DNA of 64,000 bases from Quercus robur (taxonomy: Eukaryota; Streptophyta; Magnoliopsida; Fagales; Fagaceae). The notes beneath the pieces were generated by a model, which saw only the letters and a list, made by a program, of their open reading frames with translations, searched no databases and was not told the origin of the DNA. Position 1 is the stretch's first letter; every line of letters starts with the position of its first letter. Shown here one piece after another: positions 41,339 through 53,600 of the stretch. The stretch lies in contig NC_065539.1 in the NCBI RefSeq assembly GCF_932294415.1, positions 48,317,501 to 48,381,500 on the forward strand, written 5' to 3'. The position numbers were made by a program, and so were the translations under genes.

Positions 41339-42043
41339 GAGCCACGCCTGAACTTGAGTTTTGTTATAGACTTGAAAAAAAAATGCAACATAGGCATTGG
41401 CTTGCCTCGGGCTGGTGTGAGTTTAGGCCTTGACTCCCAAAACGAACTTGGGTCCAACAATGCCGGCCATCCACCGATTGAAACGTGAGACACACAAAAA
41501 TGTCTCAATACATTAAGATGAAAAATAATACTCAAGAGTTAAGACTGATTTATGAACACCGGCTATGGGTCAAATATATAGCTTTGAATGCGTTGGATGC
41601 AAGAAATTTCACCCCTTGACTCCTGAGCTCAAAGCTTGATAGAAGCATTTGGAGGTTGATGAAAGAAGTGCATAATGGGCAAAGGACGAAACAAAGTGCT
41701 TTGACACTAATAAATGCGATTTGTCACTTTTTCTTGCCTGAATGCGATGTATAGGACGCGTCGGTAAAACCCCAAATTAAGATAGAAATGCCACTTTAGA
41801 CTTTTATTAGTGAAAGGAGAAGCTGACATATATATGAACACCAAATTACATCCTCTTGACTTCACTTGCCAGTCAGTCACAGTCACTGTGTTTCCATTTT
41901 TTTCAAGTTCGGAATTGCTTTCACTCTAATGTATGTGATGCTCTAGTTTTGTAGACTTTCGAGTAAAGATCAGTATTCACAGTGGGATTATTAAGTAATA
42001 AGTTGACGTGTTTTGTTGTTTTTAATTTTATTCCCTTTGTTAA
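41339..42043. other. Intergenic DNA between the viral block and the Pack-MULE
   Basis: No gene recognised. Sequence is of mixed composition with no terminal repeats visible. Confidence 0.5.
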
Positions 42044-42053
42044 TAATTTTTTT

Positions 42054-42173
42054 GACAAAAATGTGAAACTGACACATTATCCTTCATATTTTTTTTCATT
42101 TTAATTCTTTAATTTTCAGTTTTGTCAATTCAGTTTTTTAACTTTCAATTTTTATTAATACAGGACTCCGATG

Positions 42174-42222
<49 letters not shown>

Positions 42223-42995
42223 CGTAATTAAAAGAAAATAATAAAAATCTGGGAAAAAAAAAAATCCCAGGCTAAGTACTGGTTAGCGAGCGAAACGTAG
42301 TGATCGGCGCAGAGAAGCAAGGTCTTAGACCAGCTAAGCAAAGCGACGGCGAGGTTTCGGTCCGAGAGTTCCCAGGCGGTACGAGATCTGACGAGATTGA
42401 CATCGAGGAGAAGTTTCGCTGCATCGTCGGCGGGGATGGCAGCGGTGGCGTTGGAATTAGAGAGAAGATCGGTGGCTTTCTCGAAGCAAGTGGAAGCGAG
42501 GACGAAGTGGCGAAGGTCATGCCAGATGAGGCCGGTTTTGTAGTAAAAGGAAGCGGACTTGATGGACGGAGATGGAACGCCGGAGACGTTGCCGGCGAGG
42601 GTGAGGATATCGGCGGCGATGTGGCGGAGCTTGGCGAGGTCGAGAGAGGAAGAAGAAGAAGAGGAGGAGCGGAGTTTGGGATTGAGGTTGGAGAGGTCGA
42701 CGCAGGAGTTCCAGAGACGGTAACTGAGTTGAAGAAGACCGTTTTTTTTTATTTTTTTATTTATTTTTTATTTTTTTCAGATTTTTCTTATTTTCTTTTA
42801 ATTCTGAATTAAAAAAAAAAAAAATGCAAAACGACGTTGTTTCAGTGGGTCTAACAGCAGCCACTAATTGAGTTGTAACAAAACCCTGTATTGACAAAAA
42901 TTAAAAGTTAAAGAACTGAATTGACAAAACTGAAAGTTAGAGGGCTGAAATGAAAAAAAAAATGAAAGTTAGAGGGTTAATTTTACATTTTTGTC
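42054..42995. mobile_element. Pack-MULE-like element, 942 bp, carrying a ZIP4 gene fragment
   Basis: Ends GACAAAAATGT and ACATTTTTGTC are the tips of about 110-bp terminal inverted repeats: left about 42054-42165, right about 42880-42995 in reverse complement, sharing AATTTTCAGTTTTGTCAATTCAG-like sequence. Perfect 10-bp duplications TAATTTTTTT flank it (42044-42053 and 42996-43005), the 9-11 bp size typical of Mutator-like elements. Between the repeats lie a T-run of about 49 bases (about 42175-42222) and a GC-rich coding fragment. No transposase is present, so it depended on an autonomous MULE. Confidence 0.9.
42270..42740 (-). pseudogene. ZIP4: Captured fragment of meiotic ZIP4/SPO22-like TPR protein gene
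   Basis: The minus strand reads open for about 155 codons. Landmarks of plant ZIP4 (SPO22-like, needed for class I crossovers in Arabidopsis) are LSYRLWNSCVDLSN, GVPSPSIKSASFYYKTGL, IWHDLRHFVLAS, VRSRTAWELSDRNLAVALL and HYVSLANQYLA. The piece corresponds to part of the N-terminal region only, has no start codon of its own, and is bounded by A/T tracts and the MULE inverted repeats. It is strikingly GC-rich against its surroundings. It cannot make ZIP4 protein; antisense or small-RNA effects on the parent gene are conceivable but unproven. Confidence 0.85.
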
Positions 42996-43005
42996 TAATT
43001 TTTTT

Positions 43006-44771
43006 AATAGATAGTCAGGGAGCAAGCGGGGGAGTTTGAACAACATATATGAGATATCATAAATGATACCATTACCATTAGACTATCACTTGAATCCCGT
43101 TATACATTTTAGTTTGAAGGAAAAGGGTAGGTAAGGGTTATATCTTGGTGGGTCTGTCACAAACTCACAATATGTGAGTCTCATGCACATGCACGTGAGA
43201 CACAAACGCTATGAGATGCCCACCTTATGCGTCCGTTTAGATATAACTTATGTTGTTGAAAATTGAAAATACTGTAACAAAATAATTTTTAAATGTATAA
43301 ATAGTACCGTGGGATCCGTTTTTAAAATTTTTTTTTTCTGAATAAAGTGGTTGTGGGTCCTATGAACAATATATAAACAGTGTGTGAACAGTGATGAATA
43401 GTGATATTTGTCTCCAAAAAGCAGAAAACGCGTGAATAAAAAAGAAAAAAAGGAGAAAAACGCTGAAAACGCAGACGCGCAAGAAATAATCTGTATCCAA
43501 ACTCCACCTATATAGCCAATGAATTGAGTAGGATCATATATTAAAAAGTTTAATTAAGATTAGTTCATTTAATTATATTTTGAATATGACTAAGCTTAAA
43601 CACGAGCTCATCATTAATTTAGATTACATATATAGACTTGGTTTTTTTTTTTTTTTTTGGTCAAGTTTGAGTTCGTTCAAACTAATTAATTAATTTTTTT
43701 ATTTTCGTCATATAAAGTAAATATCATGGCAACAATTTTTTGTCTCTCAAGATTTATACTAAAGATTAATAATTAAATTTCAAAACGGTATAGTTATGTT
43801 ATTATAAATCATATATTGATACAAAACGGTATAGTTATGTTATTAATAAACTAAAAATAATAGATTTTCCTATCAAAAAGAAAAAGAAAAAAGAAGATTT
43901 ATACATAAAGTTAGACAATTCAATCATGATTTTATATATTTCACAAACACATATAAATCACATACTTGATAAATTTATTCACAAATACATTGCTATATTT
44001 GAGTTTAATTTGTTGGATAATTTAACCAAACATTGGCTTGAATCTGATTTGTTTACATAAAAGAATATATATATATATATATTTTAAGTTGAATCTTAAT
44101 TATTTATAAATAATTTGACTTATTTTCAACCTTAAAAAGGGATATGAAAGGAAAGTGGATGACAGGAAAAAAAAAGGACATGAAAGGAATCTAGAGGTAT
44201 TCAGCAAAATAATTAGAAAGAAAGAAATCTAGATGACAGGAAAACGAGGAGGAATTTCATTGTTTGATTGAAGTTAATTGGAAGAAGTCGGATGAGGAAT
44301 GAAAAAGAGAGGAATTCATTTTCTCCCTCCGGGTTGGTCATTCCCAACTTCAGAGAAGAGAGAGCGGTGTGAAAGAGGGGGACTCATATGTGGATTATAT
44401 TTATTAAAATTAGTAATGCAAGAGATATTACAATAAGTATAAGGTATAATATTTTTTTATTTTTATTTTTATAATAGATGATAATACTTATTGTGATTGG
44501 TGCATAAAAAAGAGGCGTTCGTATTGGACCCAAGTGAGTAGTATTATTCTAAATCATGTCACCAGTTGTAATAATTTTTTTTTTGGGTGTAATTAACATT
44601 GGTAGAATTATTTTCCTATCTCTTCCTCTAAATATATTTCAAAAAGAAAATTGCTATCCCTTTCATTTCCCTCTCCTCTATTTTTGGAAAAAATATGGCA
44701 CCACACTTTTTTGTGCCACAATTTTTGATACAAATTTGATGTGACAGCTGTGAATGGTGAAAAAAAAAGTA
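43006..44771. other. AT-rich intergenic DNA
   Basis: Holds one MITE (43229-43508), a T-run near 43640-43658 and a TA run near 44067-44082. No gene recognised. Confidence 0.6.
43229..43508 (+). mobile_element. hAT-like MITE, copy 3
   Basis: Outer ends GTCCGTTTAGATATAAC and TGTATCCAAACTCCAC are imperfect inverted repeats. The interior shares long blocks with 16006-16285 (opposite orientation) and 18083-18275. About 280 bp, non-coding. Confidence 0.65.
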
Positions 44772-45560
44772 ATGAGTCTATATAAAAGTAGCAAGCAACT
44801 AGTTATAATATGAAACATAAGATAGTTGTGAAAAATGATGTGATTCTAGAATTAGTCCTATTTTGAGTGACAAGTAAGTAGCCATAATTTGCTACATAAA
44901 ATAGTTATGAAAAATAATTTAGAACATAAGATAGTTGTAAAAAAATGGTGTGATTCTAGAATTAGTCCTATTTTTGAGCAACAAGTAGCTAGTCATAATC
45001 TGTCACATAAAATAGTTGTGAAAAATGGTATTATAATGAGTCTATATAAAAGTGACAAGTAGCTAGTTATAATATGAGACATAAGATAGTTGTGAAAAAT
45101 GGTGCGATTCTAGAATTAGTCCTATTTTGAGTGACAAGTAAGTAGCTATAATTTGCTACATAAAATAGTTATGAAAAGTAATTTAGAACATAAGATAGTT
45201 GTAAAAAAATGGTGTGATTCTAGAATTAGTCCTATTTTTGAGCAACATGTAGCTAGCGATAATCTGCCACATAAAATAGTTGTGAAAAATGATATTATAA
45301 TGAGTCTATATAAAAGTGACAAGTAGCTAGTTATAATATGAAACATAAGATAGTTGTTAAAAATGGTGCGATTCTAGAATTAGTTCTATTTTGAGTGACA
45401 AGTAAGTAGCTATAATTTGCTACATAAAATAGTTATGAAAAATAATTTAGAACATAAGATAGTTGTAAAAAAATGGTGTGATTCTAGAATTAGTCCTATT
45501 TTTTTAATAACAAGTAATTAGTCATAATCTACCACATAAAATAATTGTAAAAAATGGAAT
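44772..45560. repeat. Three-copy tandem repeat, about 264-bp unit
   Basis: Copies begin at about 44772, 45037 and 45300 (ATGAGTCTATATAAAAGT). Each unit is itself built of related sub-blocks with GATTCTAGAATTAGTCCTATTTT and CATAAGATAGTTGTRAAAAA. Copies are highly similar, so expansion is fairly recent. Non-coding. Confidence 0.9.
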
Positions 45561-45842
45561 GATTCTATATCTAGTCCTATTTTTGAGGCAGAAGACCGAG
45601 ACTTGGAAAGGCAGTGGATGGATGACGTGAAAACCACCATCAAATTGGAATGTCAAGCAAGTACCTACCCCGTCCTTTTGACTAGAAAGGTGAGATGAAT
45701 TGGGAGCCATTATCACATCAACAAACAGCCACTAGTTTTGAATGACTACTATATAATAAAATACTAAATGCACATCAAAGTTCACCTAAACTTAAAATAA
45801 TATTGATTACTTTTCGTTCCCCATATTGGGCAGGCATGAAAA

Positions 45843-46247
45843 ATGGACTCTAAAAATGGTGTGGATGTGTCTTCCTCTCTTTTTTTTGAGGATACTGCAG
45901 ATTCTGAAACCGACGCTGCTGACCCTGATAAAATACATGCAGATGTTGGTGCAGCTTATGATGACCAGGATGCTGAGTCGTGTAGCTATGACACAAGGGA
46001 CAATACACTTGGTTTTACTAAGGCTGTAGATTGTGATGATCAAGATTCTGGTGATTCTACTGGTATTGATGGGGATGATCATCAGGAACTTAGTACAAGT
46101 AGCTGCAAGATGAGATTTTCAGATGTAACTTCAAGATATTTGTCAAAAGAAAAGGGAGAAGAGGAAACAAAGGTTGATAAAATTGATGTGGATGAAATGG
46201 AGGACAGAGTCTTTTGGGAGACCTGCATGGAAGTGGGATATCCATGA
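45843..46247 (+). CDS. Possible gene for an acidic 134-residue protein of unknown function
   Basis: ATG 45843 to TGA 46247. The protein is very acidic (Asp-rich blocks DDQDAES and CDDQDSGDSTGIDGDD) with a more ordinary C-terminus (FSDVTSRYLSKEKGEE, MEDRVFWETCMEVGYP). Codon use and composition look coding and unlike the AT-rich flanks. An acceptor-like TTGGGCAG ends at 45833, so a leader intron may precede it. I recall similar acidic plant proteins ending in a short aromatic motif but cannot name the family. It could also be a partial gene or retrocopy. Confidence 0.5.
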   Translation: MDSKNGVDVSSSLFFEDTADSETDAADPDKIHADVGAAYDDQDAESCSYDTRDNTLGFTKAVDCDDQDSGDSTGIDGDDHQELSTSSCKMRFSDVTSRYLSKEKGEEETKVDKIDVDEMEDRVFWETCMEVGYP

Positions 46248-48119
46248 TCATCCTAGTACTCCTCTGATCGATCATCACCCTCAGTACATCACTGATCATA
46301 AGTTTTTTATTTTTTATTTTTTATACTTTTTATTTTTCTTTTTTATACATATGTATTTTTTTGTTTTTTGGATGATTCAATAGAAACAATAGGATGGAGG
46401 GATTTCAACCTCGAACATCTCTGTGAAAAACATCAGTAGTTGTCGGTTAAGATACAAGCCTCTTAGTCATACTCATGTAATTAAGGACATGTATCACAAT
46501 ATTTTTTTAGAAACATGTAATCCTAAATCCAACCCTGCTAGTGCAACTTTCTAATCCTAAGCTGCTAAGGTGAAGTTTGTTGAGATGAGTTTTAACTTTT
46601 AACACTCTCAGTGGTATCTATATTTGTTTGTGTTATTTGGGGTGTATATTGTAAGGTCACGATCTGTATGAGAAATTAAGATCCATTAAGTTATGGTGAA
46701 TAATAAGAGTCACCGCTCAGGCTTATGGCCTAGATAACCATTATAAACTGGTTCAAGGATTAGGATGAAAAGAAGAATAGGTGATAGAACCCCATCTTGT
46801 TCAATCCAAAGATTACGCTTTCTACGTATACCATAGCATTAGGCTTACAACGCTCAAAATCCAATTTTAATTTAATGCATGAATTTATTGTATTTTAACC
46901 ATTTAGCACTCTGATACAACCCCCTCCACCGCCGCCAGCAGCATTTTCCAAAATAAAACAGTAAACAAGAAGAAATTTATGGTTATACTTCGAGGGACAA
47001 CTGGGACCTCCTTAACAAGCAAAGCTTGATTTTTTTACTAAAAATATTCTGATACCTCTTTATTAATCATAAGCCTTATATAGACTTACAACTCAACGTA
47101 AAAACAAACCAACACCTAAATGATAGAAACAGTTCCTACAACTGCTACAACTGAACGTAAAAACAAACCAACGACTAAACGATAGAAAAAATTCCTACAA
47201 GGCTACTACTGCCATCCTATTAATCTGATGAGGATAAAGGCAATTGCTATCCTACTAAATAACAATTACTTGAAATATTAGATAACAACCAATAGCTAAG
47301 ATAAAGATAACTCCTAAGTAATTCAAACTACCAAATAACTTATCAACTTGAAGTCATCTAACTGCTGTCCACGTAGCAGTTCGTAACATTTTCTCGTGTG
47401 ACAAATCAAGCTCCAACTTTTTAAATTGTCCTTTTTAAACTTTGGATTTTATAAGCCATGACATTTTGACCACTTTATATTCGAACCTACTAATGGAATA
47501 ATATACTTGATGGGAGAGAAATTTTCATTAGCTTCAATTACACCTAAACTGTCAGGTCTCAGGAGTTAGGTTTGTGTTGGAAATTAAAATTCATGTACCA
47601 AAACACGCGTTAATGTGGGTTGAATATAGAATAATTTGGTTGGGTTAAGAGTCAAAAGCTGCTTGAAGACTATAAGGTTTAAGAAGACTCAAGAGAGTAG
47701 TTCATTGGTAGAAATCCTTGAGTTTCTTCTTGTTAGTTTTCACACAATGTAGGATTTAAGAATGGAAAATCCCGTGGTTGTGGATTATGATGAATAAAGT
47801 GTAGCATGTGTTGAATTTGAGTGATTTACTTTGTTAATGTGAAATGGTCATTTAAATGAAAGGAGTCGAGTTTTTTCCCCCACTAAAAAATTAGTGGCTC
47901 TAGGATATATTTTCAAGAGGAAAAATGATTCTCAAGTGTCACTCTCTTCTAATTTTGCACCTCCTCCGCTTTATTTGTTACGTCTCTATTGAATGAAGAA
48001 AGGTCTCTAAGACTTAGAAACCTATTAACAGTCTTCATCTTAAAGGTATCCAGCTCATATGTATCTCCCAAAGTGATAAAATAAGAGAAAGTACTAAAAA
48101 AAAAAAAAAAAGAAGAGAA
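46248..48119. other. Intergenic DNA without a clear gene
   Basis: Contains a short internal repeat (CGTAAAAACAAACCAAC, near 47096 and 47155) and old, unassigned repeat-like sequence. Nothing else can be supported. Confidence 0.5.
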
Positions 48120-48288
48120 ATGATATATCCACAACATTTTCATAACAAATTATAGGTAACAGGATGTTGTGGGTTGTTGTTAGTAGGCAAAAAAGTAATT
48201 TTAGTAATACGTTCAAATTGGAACCAATAATAACTTACCACCTATGATTTGTTAGGAAAGTATTATGAAAATATTGTGGACGTAGCAC
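48120..48288. mobile_element. Small MITE, about 169 bp
   Basis: The left end ATGATATATCCACAACATTTTCATAACAAA-type sequence is matched in reverse complement by the right end (GTGGACGTAGCAC). Inverted repeats continue through ACAAATYATAGGT. The target duplication is not clear. Confidence 0.7.
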
Positions 48289-48749
48289 TTTTTAGAAAAA
48301 ATTGAGCAATTAATTGAAAATCAACATCTAGGCACTAGAAGTGCTAAAATACCCTATTCTGTGTGTTGATTGCTATTTCACAATCTAGTGCAAGTGTTGA
48401 TTGTCACTTTGACTTTTGGCTCCCATTTTCCTTCTTATTCAATTTTCCTTTGATTTTATGATCTCTTTATAGGATAATTACTAGTTTATTATCAATTTTG
48501 AGTCATTTTGTGATCATAGTAACTCTAAGATTAATTAGATTGTTAATTACTCTTTATGTCCTCAATTGTTTGGCATACTTAAAAAACCTAACTTTTTAGG
48601 GAACATCATTAAATGTCTTATCTCCTAAAAAAAACAAGTTAGAAGTTTTCAAAATTACTCTTAAAAAAATTTATAAATAATTTGTTTTAAAATCTGTGAT
48701 TGAAAAAAAAAAAAAAAAAAAAAACTTTTCCAGTATTGGCCCCAACACC

Positions 48750-49069
48750 TGTTAAGAGACTTTAACAGTTCTAAAGAATGAAAATCGTGAAATTAAGATG
48801 GTTACTTTGAGGGACCTGGTCCTCCTAAGAATAGAAATAAGAGAGAAGAGAGACTAAGACTAAGAGTGTTTATTTCAGCTTAATTCCAATCCGGGTATCA
48901 TTCTCTTATTAATAGGCACAATTCGGTAGTTAGTTAGTTTAACCAACTCAGAACAATTGTAACTACAATAGTAACTGATTACCTACCGAGGGAATTATTA
49001 CAATACAATGCAAGTGTACAATACAATCATACAGATAAGTCAATAGCCTATCATGTAAGAGTTCGAACA
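48750..49069 (-). mobile_element. 3' LTR of an internally deleted chromovirus-type Ty3 element
   Basis: 320 bp; on the minus strand it starts TGTTCGAAC just after the polypurine tract TTGGGAAGGAAA (49070-49081) and ends CTCTTAACA. It matches 49702-50015 closely. Confidence 0.75.
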
Positions 49070-49701
49070 TTTCCTTCCCAATTTAAAGCACCTTGCCCAC
49101 AAGGTGAGGAAAAAGGAGTTGTAGCTTGTAAAGTGATTCCCAAGTAGCATCTTTAGGTCGTGCTCCCAGCCATTGAACCAAAACCTTAGTAATAGTTCTA
49201 GACCTTGGAGTTTTGACTTTGTCTGCAACACAAGAATAGGTTTTGGCACTAGATGCCCTTCATCATCTTGAGGAGGCAGTGTAGGGAAAGGAATTATATG
49301 TTGTCCTAACTTAAGCTTTAAGCAAGAAACATGAAATATAGGATGGATCTTAGTCTGAAGGTAAGTCCAACCTATAAGCCATTGGTCCAACCTACTGCAA
49401 CACCTTGAAGGGTCTAAAACACCTTGAAGGGTCTAAAGTACCTTGGAGATAACTTCCACTTGCCCTTGTAAGCTAAAGATTGCTGCTTATATGGTTAAAG
49501 TCTCAAATAAATCCAGTCACTAACTTGGAAAGATTTGGCAGTACAATGCTTATTTGCTTGGAGTTTCATTTTTTCATGTGCAGCCACCAAATTACCCTTA
49601 AGAAGAGCTAGGACATCTTGCCTTTGTTGCAACAAGGTGTCAACAACATCCACCCTAGTAGTACCAGGATCATAAGCTTACAACTTTGGAGGAGGAAAAC
49701 C
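49070..49701 (-). pseudogene. Ty3 (chromovirus) integrase C-terminus remnant
   Basis: On the minus strand, fragments read ALLKGNLVAAHEKMKLQANK and YKGKWKLSPRYFRPF, then IHPIFHVSCLKLKLGQH with a linker like PPQDDEGHLVPKP, the usual end of integrase leading to a chromodomain-like region. It is broken by stops and a short duplication (CACCTTGAAGGGTCTAAA, about 49400-49438). All other internal sequence (gag, protease, reverse transcriptase, primer site) is missing. Confidence 0.75.
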
Positions 49702-50015
49702 ATATAAGGCTTTAACAGTTCTAAAGAATGAAAATGGTGGAATTAAGATAATTACTTCAAGTGAATTGGTCCTCCTAAGAATAGATAAGAGAGAGAAGAG
49801 AGACTGAAACTAAGAGTGTTCTTATTTCTGCTTAATTCCAGTCATAGTACCATTCCCTTATTAGTAGGCACAATTAGGTAGTTAGTTAGTTAGTCTAACC
49901 AACTCAGCACAGATGTAACTACAACAGGAACTTATTACTTTCCTGGGGAATTATTACAATACAATGCAAGTGTATAATACAATCATACATACGAGTCAAT
50001 AGCTATCATGTAAGA
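49702..50015 (-). mobile_element. 5' LTR (truncated) of the deleted chromovirus-type element
   Basis: Matches 48750-49069 from CTTTAACAGTTCTAAAG to ATCATGTAAGAG, with its inner end fused directly to integrase sequence, so the deletion removed the LTR edge and primer site. Confidence 0.7.
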
Positions 50016-50401
50016 GCAATTGCATTAATCTTTGCAAAATTTTTTCTATTTTAGCATAACAACTCACTTTTTCTATTTTACACCGTCACTTTTACATAAC
50101 ACACACATTAGATTATCTATTATACACTCTACTCTATTTAAATAATCATTTTATTCATTTTATTATTATTATTTCACTCTTAGATAACTCTCATTTCTCA
50201 CACTGATCCTCTCACCTCTCTCTCCTCTTAAACCTCTCTCTCAGCTGCCGTTGTTGCTCTTCACCAGAGCCACCGCTACTGCTTCTTCTTCTTCTCTTAT
50301 CGCAAACCAAAACCACATCATCATCATCATCATCTTCTTCTTCTTCTATAAACTACCCAGCAAAATAACACAAATCATACCAAAATATTCTTCTTCTTCT
50401 A

Positions 50402-50662
50402 TAAGACAAAATGAACCTGTCAAGTTATTGTCCTGTAAATACAGTGTGTACAGTCGCTGGAGTCTGAGAGTGAGGTTGGGATTTGACTGGAGATCTGGTT
50501 TCTGGCGAGAATGACGATTTTTAAGCGGTGGAGACTAGAGATTAAGTCAGGGAAGTTTTTGGAGAAGTTGTTATTGTTGATGAGGAAGAGAGATTTAAGG
50601 TTGAGGAGGCCAGTGAGGTCTGGGATTTGGCAGAAGAGAGATTTTCCTTTGAGGTTGAGGAC
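50402..50662 (-). pseudogene. LRR receptor-kinase gene fragment
   Basis: The minus strand reads [40 protein letters not shown] and, after a frameshift near 50465, [15 protein letters not shown]. These are consecutive leucine-rich repeats of the kind in plant LRR-III receptor-like kinases (often inactive kinases). No start, membrane span or kinase region is present. The right edge meets LINE coding sequence on the opposite strand. Confidence 0.75.
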
Positions 50663-53600
50663 TCTGAAAAGGGAAAGAGAAAATTGAGGACTCCCACTTC
50701 CCTGTCTTCCTCCCATGCCTCCACACCTACCTGTGAGCCTTTTACTTCCTTGGATTCCACCTTCAAGTTCACGGCTTCATCTAGTGGTGATTTGGAGCAC
50801 CGAAGTGGATGGAATAAGCCCCCAGGTGATCGGCAAGCTGTCGCATTGCTACTTAGAGCTATAACCACCAACGGTGAGAAGAAAAAAGGTGAGCCCATCA
50901 CCCTACCATCCAGAACCGGTGAGCATTGTCAGTCCATAAGTGTGGGTATTGGGGAAGTTAATGTCGGGGAGCAATCTAGCCCTCTTTCTAGAGATGGATT
51001 AGTTTATGAAGACTTGGGGTCTGATTGTATGGTATCGGAGGAAGGGAATGGAGTCCCTCCTTTTGATTGATTTGGTTTCTCTAATTCTGTTATGTTTTAC
51101 AATGAATATACTGATTTGGAACAGTAGAGGAGCTTTAAAACCCTCATTTCAGACTTATGTTCATGAGTAAGCTCAGCGGCATGATCCGGCTATTCTGGTA
51201 GTTATGGAGACTAAATTGGGTGGTAACAAAGCCAAAGAAGTTACTGATAGGCTGCCATTTGATGGAGCCATCCATACGGAGACGATTTGTCTCACTGGTG
51301 GGTTGTGGTTGCTGTGGAATGAGGACCAAGTGGAGATTCAGGAGCTAGCTAAAACAGAGCAGGAAATTCATGTAGAAGTAAAGGTACGTGCCTCAAATCT
51401 CTCATGGATTTTCTCTGCCATATATGCTAGTCCTAAGAATGAGGAAAGATGCATTCTTTGGAGCAATTTATCTAAGGTTGCAGAATTGCATAATAAGCCA
51501 TGGATTATGGCGAACGATTTTAATGAACCTATTGTGAATGAGGATAAATTTGGAGGCAGTGGTGTTAGTGTGAATAGGTCTCTAGCATTCAAAGATTGCT
51601 TAGATTTATGCAGTATGGTTGATATGGGCTTTTCTGGTCCAAGGTATACCTGGACTAACAAACGGGATATTAACAATCTCATTTTGGAAAGGATTGCCAG
51701 ATTTTTCATGAACCCGAATTGGTGAGTTCTCTATCCTGAAGCAAAAGTTCTCTGACCATTGCTCGGTTTTGATGGAGACCTTTCCTAGTAGAGCGGTTTG
51801 TCTCAACAGACCCTTCAAATTTCAAGAGTTTTAGCTTTTGGACTTGTCCTTTCCCAATATTGTTCCTAGTGTTTGGAGTAGGGACAAGAACTTAGCTGAA
51901 TCTATTGAGGTTTTCTCTAAGGAAGCAACCATTTGGAACAGGGACCATTTTGGGAACATCCACCAGAAGAAGAGGAGAATCATGGCTAGAATCTATGGTG
52001 CCCAAAAAGCTCTTTCCATCTGTCTAAGCTCCTCCCTCATTAATCTTAAGAACCAACTACATCAGGAACTGGAGGCTGTTCTAGATCAAGAGAGGGATCT
52101 TTGGATGTTGAAATCTAGAATTAATTGGTTGGTCCAGGGAAACCGTAATACATCATTTTATCATGTGTCTACCTTAGCAAGAAGGAAAAGGAACCATATT
52201 GACTCAGTCAAAGATGAGAGGGGGTTGTGGTTAACTGATGAGAGAGAAGTCATGGAGCACTTTAGAAGTGGTTTTGTCTCCCTGTATACCACTTATTTTG
52301 AGGCGGCCTCTCGGGTTCCAAGTTATGAAGTATCTTGGCAGGTGCAATTGCCCGAGCAAGCTAAGGATTCTATTGGTGCCATGGTCACTTTAGAGGAAAT
52401 TAAAGATACTTTATGGTCCATGAAACCATATAAGGCTCCGGGTTCGGATGGTCTTCATGCTGGATTTTTTCAATGTTTTTGGCTTGTAGTTGGGGAATCT
52501 GTTAAGGAGGAAGTTAGGAGAGTTTTCATCAAAAGGAAAGTCCCCGATTATCTTAACAAAACCCTCATTATGCTTATTCCTAAAATCCAAGGCCTAGAAA
52601 CCATTGGAAATTATAGACCAATTAATCTTTGTAATACTATTTACAAGATCATCTCAAAGATCATTGTTGCTTAGATTAGACTGCATTTGGAGCACCTTGT
52701 CTCACAGTACCAAATGACTTTTGTGCCGGGCAGAAGAGTAGCCGATAATGTTATTATTGTTCAAGAGCTGATCCATACTATTGGTAGAATCAAAGGCCGC
52801 AAAGGGTATATGACTATCAAGCTTGACCTTGAAAAAACTTACGATAAAATTGAATGGAGCTTCATTAGGGAAATGCTTCTCAAGTTCAACTTCCCTGCCA
52901 ACCTTATTGATCTTATTATGAGCTGCGTTTCCTTGGTGTCGACATCCCTTCTCTTTAATGGTGGCTACCTTGACTCCTTTTGCCCCACTCGAGGTATTAG
53001 ACAAGGGGACCCCTTGTCTCCCTACCTCTTTATTTTGTGTATGGAGTTTTTGGGATATCTGATTCAAGAGAAATGTGATGCTAAGCTTTGGTCTCCAGTG
53101 AAAGCTTCTAGGAGTGGGCCTTCCTTCTCGCATTTATTTTTCACGGATGACTTGGTCCTTTTTGCAAGTGCGGATTCGGATAATTGTCATACCATAAAGG
53201 CTGTGCTCAATGAATTTTGCTTAAGATCTGGGCAGAGTGTGAGTGAAGCCAAGTCTCGTGTTTTCTTCTCCCCCAATATGGAGCCGAATTAAAGAGATAT
53301 CCTTTCTAGTATTCTCGGGTATAATTCAACTCCCAATCTTGGAAAGTACCTGGGGTTTCCCTTGAAGCATGCAGGAGACCGCAAACATGATTTTGATTTT
53401 GTTCTTGATAGAGTCAAGAAAAAGTTGGCAGGGTGCAAAGCCAACTTACTCTCTATGGTTGGTCGAGTGGTTCTCATCCATGCTTCCTCCTCAACCATCC
53501 CAAACTATGTGATGCAGTATGCTCCTCTTCCAAGTAAAATTCTTAAGGGTATTGACAGGGTCAATAGGAACTTCCTTTAGTGTACAACGGATCATGCTAA

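Noticed and set aside
42300-42812. 170-codon plus-strand frame in the GC-rich part of the Pack-MULE
   Set aside because: It is the antisense of the ZIP4 fragment, whose minus-strand reading matches a known family; the plus frame has only low-complexity Gly/Glu sequence.
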